Shown here piece after piece: positions 61,659 through 64,000 of a stretch of 64,000 nt of DNA; the stretch's first letter is position 1, and the number at the start of each line of letters is the position of its first letter. Below the pieces are notes generated by a model that worked only from the letters and a program-made list of their open reading frames with translations, searched no databases and had not been told where the DNA came from. The translations under genes were made by a program, and so were the position numbers. Where the stretch lies: the NCBI GenBank assembly GCA_035571835.1, contig DATNBU010000043.1, positions 1-64,000 of the forward strand. The letters run 5' to 3'. The DNA is from Candidatus Limnocylindrales bacterium. GTDB taxonomy: Bacteria > Desulfobacterota > Binatia > UBA1149 > CAITLU01.

Positions 61659-61917
61659 TATGCTCCGCCCGGTCATAACTGGAGAGCTTCTAAAAGCTCT
61701 CAGATCTACTCGCCGATCCATTGAGAGGTAGGATCGGCGGGGACAGCGGGCGGCGTCGTTTGTGTGCTCCAGGTCCGGAAAGCCGCCTCTCTGCGGCAGT
61801 CCGGACGAGGTTTTCCCCCGTGACCTCAGCAGACGGGACCTCCCCCCGTCGCGAACGGCGCCGCCTCAACCTCGATATTAAAAAACGGCCACCGCGGATG
61901 CGGTGGCCGTTTTTTTA
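61659..61917 (+). ncRNA. Candidate structured small RNA
   Basis: On the plus strand TATGCT at 61659-61664 may be a -10 box with only weak -35 candidates. Downstream are three consecutive clean stem-loops: GAGAGCTT/AAGCTCTC (61682-61701, loop CTAA), CGCCGATCC/GGATCGGCG (61711-61739, 11-base loop) and GTCCGGA/TCCGGAC (61773-61806) with inner GCCGC/GCGGC. A terminator hairpin with a T-run ends at 61916. No gene on that strand follows, so a trans-acting or housekeeping RNA is more likely than a riboswitch. No known RNA family was recognised. Confidence 0.35.
61880..61916. terminator. Bidirectional rho-independent terminator
   Basis: ACGGCCACCGC pairs with GCGGTGGCCGT around a GGAT loop. The stem has an A-run on the left and a T-run on the right. 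It ends 24 bases after the stop of the minus-strand gene at 61940, whose transcript it would terminate, and it can also terminate the plus-strand candidate RNA. Confidence 0.85.
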
Positions 61918-61939
61918 CAACAGCCTCAGCGCGTGGCGG

Positions 61940-62431
61940 CTACTTCGTCGTCTCGACGATGATCGTCGCTTGGTAGAGCAGGCACGAGGTGCCGAGGTCC
62001 GAGTTGAGCCGCACCTCTACCGTGGAACCTGGAGGTACGGCCGGACCGCCCAGCTTCTCTGAGGCGAGATAATACGACTTCGACAGTACGCGGTAGCCCG
62101 ACGTCGAGCCCGAAAACTCGTAAGGCAGGCTGCCATCCTCCATGGTCTGGCCTCCGACGACTACCCGCGATGAGATCTTGTCGGTGCCGGAACACGCGAC
62201 CTGGTAGTTGGCCGTGACTTTGAGAAAACTGGCCGAGCTCTTGTAGCCCGTCGGCACGGCGACCGAAACTGCAGTCGTCTCCGACGGATACGCAGCGATA
62301 ACGGCGCCACCAACGGTTACTGCTGCGGTGGAAATCTTCTTTCCTACCTGGGCATGCACCGGCGTCGAAGACGCGGCTACCACCATCAGCGAAGCAACTC
62401 CCAGCATGATCTTTCGTATCGGTTTGTTCAC
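61940..62431 (-). CDS. Small secreted protein, function unknown
   Basis: A 163-residue protein from a GTG start with GGGAGA upstream. Residues 1-27 form a signal peptide ending VHAQ (NKPIRKIMLGVASLMVVAA). The mature part is beta-rich, with two cysteines (VACSGTDK and GTSCLLY) that could form one disulfide, and alternating hydrophobics (TVEVRLNSDL). A fibre or pilus-like subunit or adhesin is possible by composition only. It is followed by the terminator at 61880-61916, so it is a single transcription unit. Confidence 0.7.
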   Translation of the reverse strand: MNKPIRKIMLGVASLMVVAASSTPVHAQVGKKISTAAVTVGGAVIAAYPSETTAVSVAVPTGYKSSASFLKVTANYQVACSGTDKISSRVVVGGQTMEDGSLPYEFSGSTSGYRVLSKSYYLASEKLGGPAVPPGSTVEVRLNSDLGTSCLLYQATIIVETTK

Positions 62432-62655
62432 TACGTGTTTCTCCCCGGGACCATTTCCTGGCTCCCGGGCGGGACGTTGAGCCGACCGTCACAGCCAGCG
62501 CAAGCGGCGCGGGTGACAATGGCCACGCGCACGTTCGAAATTTCGCCGGTCTGTCCGCAGAAGGCGCACGCAGCGGGCGCGCCTTCCCATGTAACCGATT
62601 CCTGCGACGTGCTGCGGCGGATGCGACGTCGGCGCGCGCAGCCCGCCGGCCGCGA

Positions 62656-64000
62656 TCAGCGCGGAATCACCGGCACGAGCAGGTGCGAGTCGCATTCGCC
62701 GCCGAGATGAAGACGATGGACGCCGCGGTTGCAGTCGACGCGCTTCCGGTACGGCGGCGACGGTATGATTTCGTCGGCCGCGACGATCAGCACGATCGAC
62801 TCGCCTCGATCGAAAAACGTGCTGCTCGCGTAGAGCGCAATGTCGACGGAAACGCGCTCATGCGGCGCGAGCGGAAGATGCGATGTACCACGAAGCACCG
62901 GCTGCCAGTCGGTGGACGCTTCGGCATCGAGCTCGCGGCGTGAGGCTCGGCAGAAGCCGCGCGTGACCATGTCGCGGTCATTGCCGACCGATCCGCGAAA
63001 CCGAACCGACCTGCCCGACGCGTCGAGCTTGTCGATCGCGACGAAGATCGCCATATCGTCGGGCGGAGCTTCGCCGCCGGCGCCTCGCGCTTCGACCCAC
63101 AGATGCAGCTTCATCGGACCGGTGAGCTCGGTCGGTTCGTCGAATCGATACGTGAACGTCGAGCGGCCGCCGCGCGCCGGGTGCTCCGCGACCGACGCGC
63201 CGTCGGCCGGCACGCTCGAAAGCCGCGTGCCGTCGAGCCACAGTTTCGTGAACACGGTTCGTGCGAGCGGCCACTCGCGTTCGTCGCGCACTTCGTGGAT
63301 CACGTCGCGGCTGGAGCGCACTTCGAGCCGCACGGGTGCGCGCTCGAGAAACCCGTTCGACGAGTCGCCTTTGAGAAAACAGTCCATGAACTGTTTTACG
63401 AGCTGCTCGACTTCGTCCGAGTAGAAGGCGTCCCATTTGCCGGTGCGGTGCGTGTAGACCCATTTGTGCGTGGACCTCGCCTCGACGAACGCGCGAAACG
63501 ACCCGGTCGTGTGCAGGCCGTGATCCGAGAACGACGCGCACACCAGCATCGGAACGTCGATCTCCGCGAGCGGCGCAGCCTTTTCGCGCCAGAAATTGTC
63601 GTAGAACGGATGCTGGTTGAACAGCTCGTACGGCGTGCCGCCGTTGTGCCGTGCGAAGTCGGCAGTCGAGCCGGTCAGCGCCGGAAGCACTTCGGTGAAC
63701 CACCAGAACGGAGCGAAGCCGTCGTCATCGATGCCGCCCGGGCACGACTGCTCGCGGTACATATCGGCAAGGCCTTCCCACGGCGCGATGCACTTGAGCG
63801 ACGCCGGCGGCCCGCCGTAATGACGGCACGCGGCCACGTGATACTGCGTGATCGCAAGAAAGCTGACGCCGAGCAGGCCGACCGCTCCGGTCGACCAGGG
63901 CTGCGCGGCAACCCATTCGATCGCGTCGTAGTAGCTCTTGGCCTGCTCGACCGAGAACAGTCCCGGAGCCCCGCCGCTTCCGCCGTATCCGGGAAGATTC
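62656..64000 (-). CDS. CocE/NonD family hydrolase (5'-truncated by window edge)
   Basis: At least 448 residues of an X-Pro dipeptidyl-peptidase (S15/CocE) family hydrolase. The frame is open at the window edge. Its first visible part is GYGGSGG, then the helix SYYDAIEWVAAQPW and the nucleophile elbow TGAVGLLGVSFLAITQY (Ser in GVSFLA; most relatives have GxSYxG). Downstream are the cap and catalytic blocks CASFSDHGLHTTGSFRAF (Asp) and YTHRTGKWDAF (His), and a C-terminal jelly-roll (RSTFTYRFDEPTELTGPMKL, DMAIFVAIDKLD, RESPPYRKR-like end). Such enzymes cleave esters or amides. The N-terminus and start are outside the window. Confidence 0.88.
   Translation of the reverse strand, partial: NLPGYGGSGGAPGLFSVEQAKSYYDAIEWVAAQPWSTGAVGLLGVSFLAITQYHVAACRHYGGPPASLKCIAPWEGLADMYREQSCPGGIDDDGFAPFWWFTEVLPALTGSTADFARHNGGTPYELFNQHPFYDNFWREKAAPLAEIDVPMLVCASFSDHGLHTTGSFRAFVEARSTHKWVYTHRTGKWDAFYSDEVEQLVKQFMDCFLKGDSSNGFLERAPVRLEVRSSRDVIHEVRDEREWPLARTVFTKLWLDGTRLSSVPADGASVAEHPARGGRSTFTYRFDEPTELTGPMKLHLWVEARGAGGEAPPDDMAIFVAIDKLDASGRSVRFRGSVGNDRDMVTRGFCRASRRELDAEASTDWQPVLRGTSHLPLAPHERVSVDIALYASSTFFDRGESIVLIVAADEIIPSPPYRKRVDCNRGVHRLHLGGECDSHLLVPVIPR

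Larger units (their letters stand above)
61342..61939. other. Large intergenic region with strong structure and terminator
   Basis: About 600 bases without a convincing gene. It contains two strong hairpins at about 61459-61511 (CCGGCCG/CGGCCGG and CGGAACCC/GGGTTCCG with a GAAA loop), a candidate RNA with three stem-loops at 61682-61806, and a rho-independent terminator at 61880-61916. Short frames inside are not supported by codon pattern. Confidence 0.55.

Noticed and set aside
61770-61806. CAGGTCCGGAAAG resembles the SRP RNA loop
   Set aside because: The bases form a different hairpin (GTCCGGA/TCCGGAC), and the full SRP loop with its AGCAGCC partner is missing.

Overview
The window reads as chromosome of a high-GC, Gram-negative bacterium of the broad deltaproteobacterial type (Binatota or Myxococcota would fit; this is inference from gene content, since no rRNA or other marker gene is present). 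It lacks tRNAs, rRNAs, CRISPR arrays, phage genes and IS transposases. Coding density is high, genes often overlap by ATGA, GTGA or TTGA, and several genes appear to use GTG or TTG starts.

Layout. 0-2.4 kb: the 3' end of a type I DAHP synthase, a hicAB toxin-antitoxin pair and a BrkB/YihY membrane protein. 2.4-10.4 kb: a two-gene signalling operon, with a giant soluble hybrid histidine kinase built on eleven tandem 92-residue HAMP-type repeats, followed by a REC-kinase-REC hybrid. 10.7-15.8 kb: an SDR with a divergent TetR regulator and a palindromic operator, a GST-like protein, a sterol-desaturase-type hydroxylase and a GT-C membrane glycosyltransferase. 15.8-18.9 kb: two overlapping paralogous di-heme cytochrome c genes. 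18.9-28.5 kb: three secreted proteins (RCC1-type, thrombospondin-3/nidogen-like giant, DUF1566) that all carry dockerin-like calcium-loop modules. 28.6-30.3 kb: a zinc alcohol dehydrogenase and a PIN/Phd toxin-antitoxin pair. 30.6-42.1 kb: a secretome island of a beta-propeller, a MopE-like protein, two FG-GAP paralogues and two proteins sharing an unnamed beta-rich module; several have poly-threonine linkers. An acyltransferase and an unknown membrane protein are interspersed. 42.4-46.1 kb: an alpha/beta hydrolase, a nucleotidyltransferase with a small partner, an acyl-CoA dehydrogenase and a Nudix hydrolase. 46.1-53.6 kb: a lipoprotein, a GT-C-like protein, an ankyrin protein, a LOG-family enzyme, an SDR and a flavin-nucleotide-binding protein. 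53.7-64 kb: another poly-Thr secreted protein, a hydroxy-acid oxidase plus two DsbA/HCCA-isomerase-like proteins, a DUF222-HNH protein, an adenylate cyclase with a VOC protein, a candidate structured RNA, a small secreted protein and the 3' part of a CocE/NonD hydrolase.

Themes. The metabolic genes (SDRs, acyl-CoA dehydrogenase, hydroxy-acid oxidase, isomerases, GST, CocE hydrolase) suggest breakdown of diverse organic or aromatic compounds. The secreted proteins suggest a large calcium-dependent, modular cell surface. The most unusual non-coding signal is a dispersed palindrome family (arms ACATTCC and GGAATGT) at about 35.0, 37.3, 57.2 and 59.0 kb. It flanks one secreted-protein gene and has been read into the 3' end of the HNH gene. 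Two further REP-like families lie at 10.6, 45.5-45.6 and 52.4 kb, one of them read into the N-terminus of the Nudix gene.
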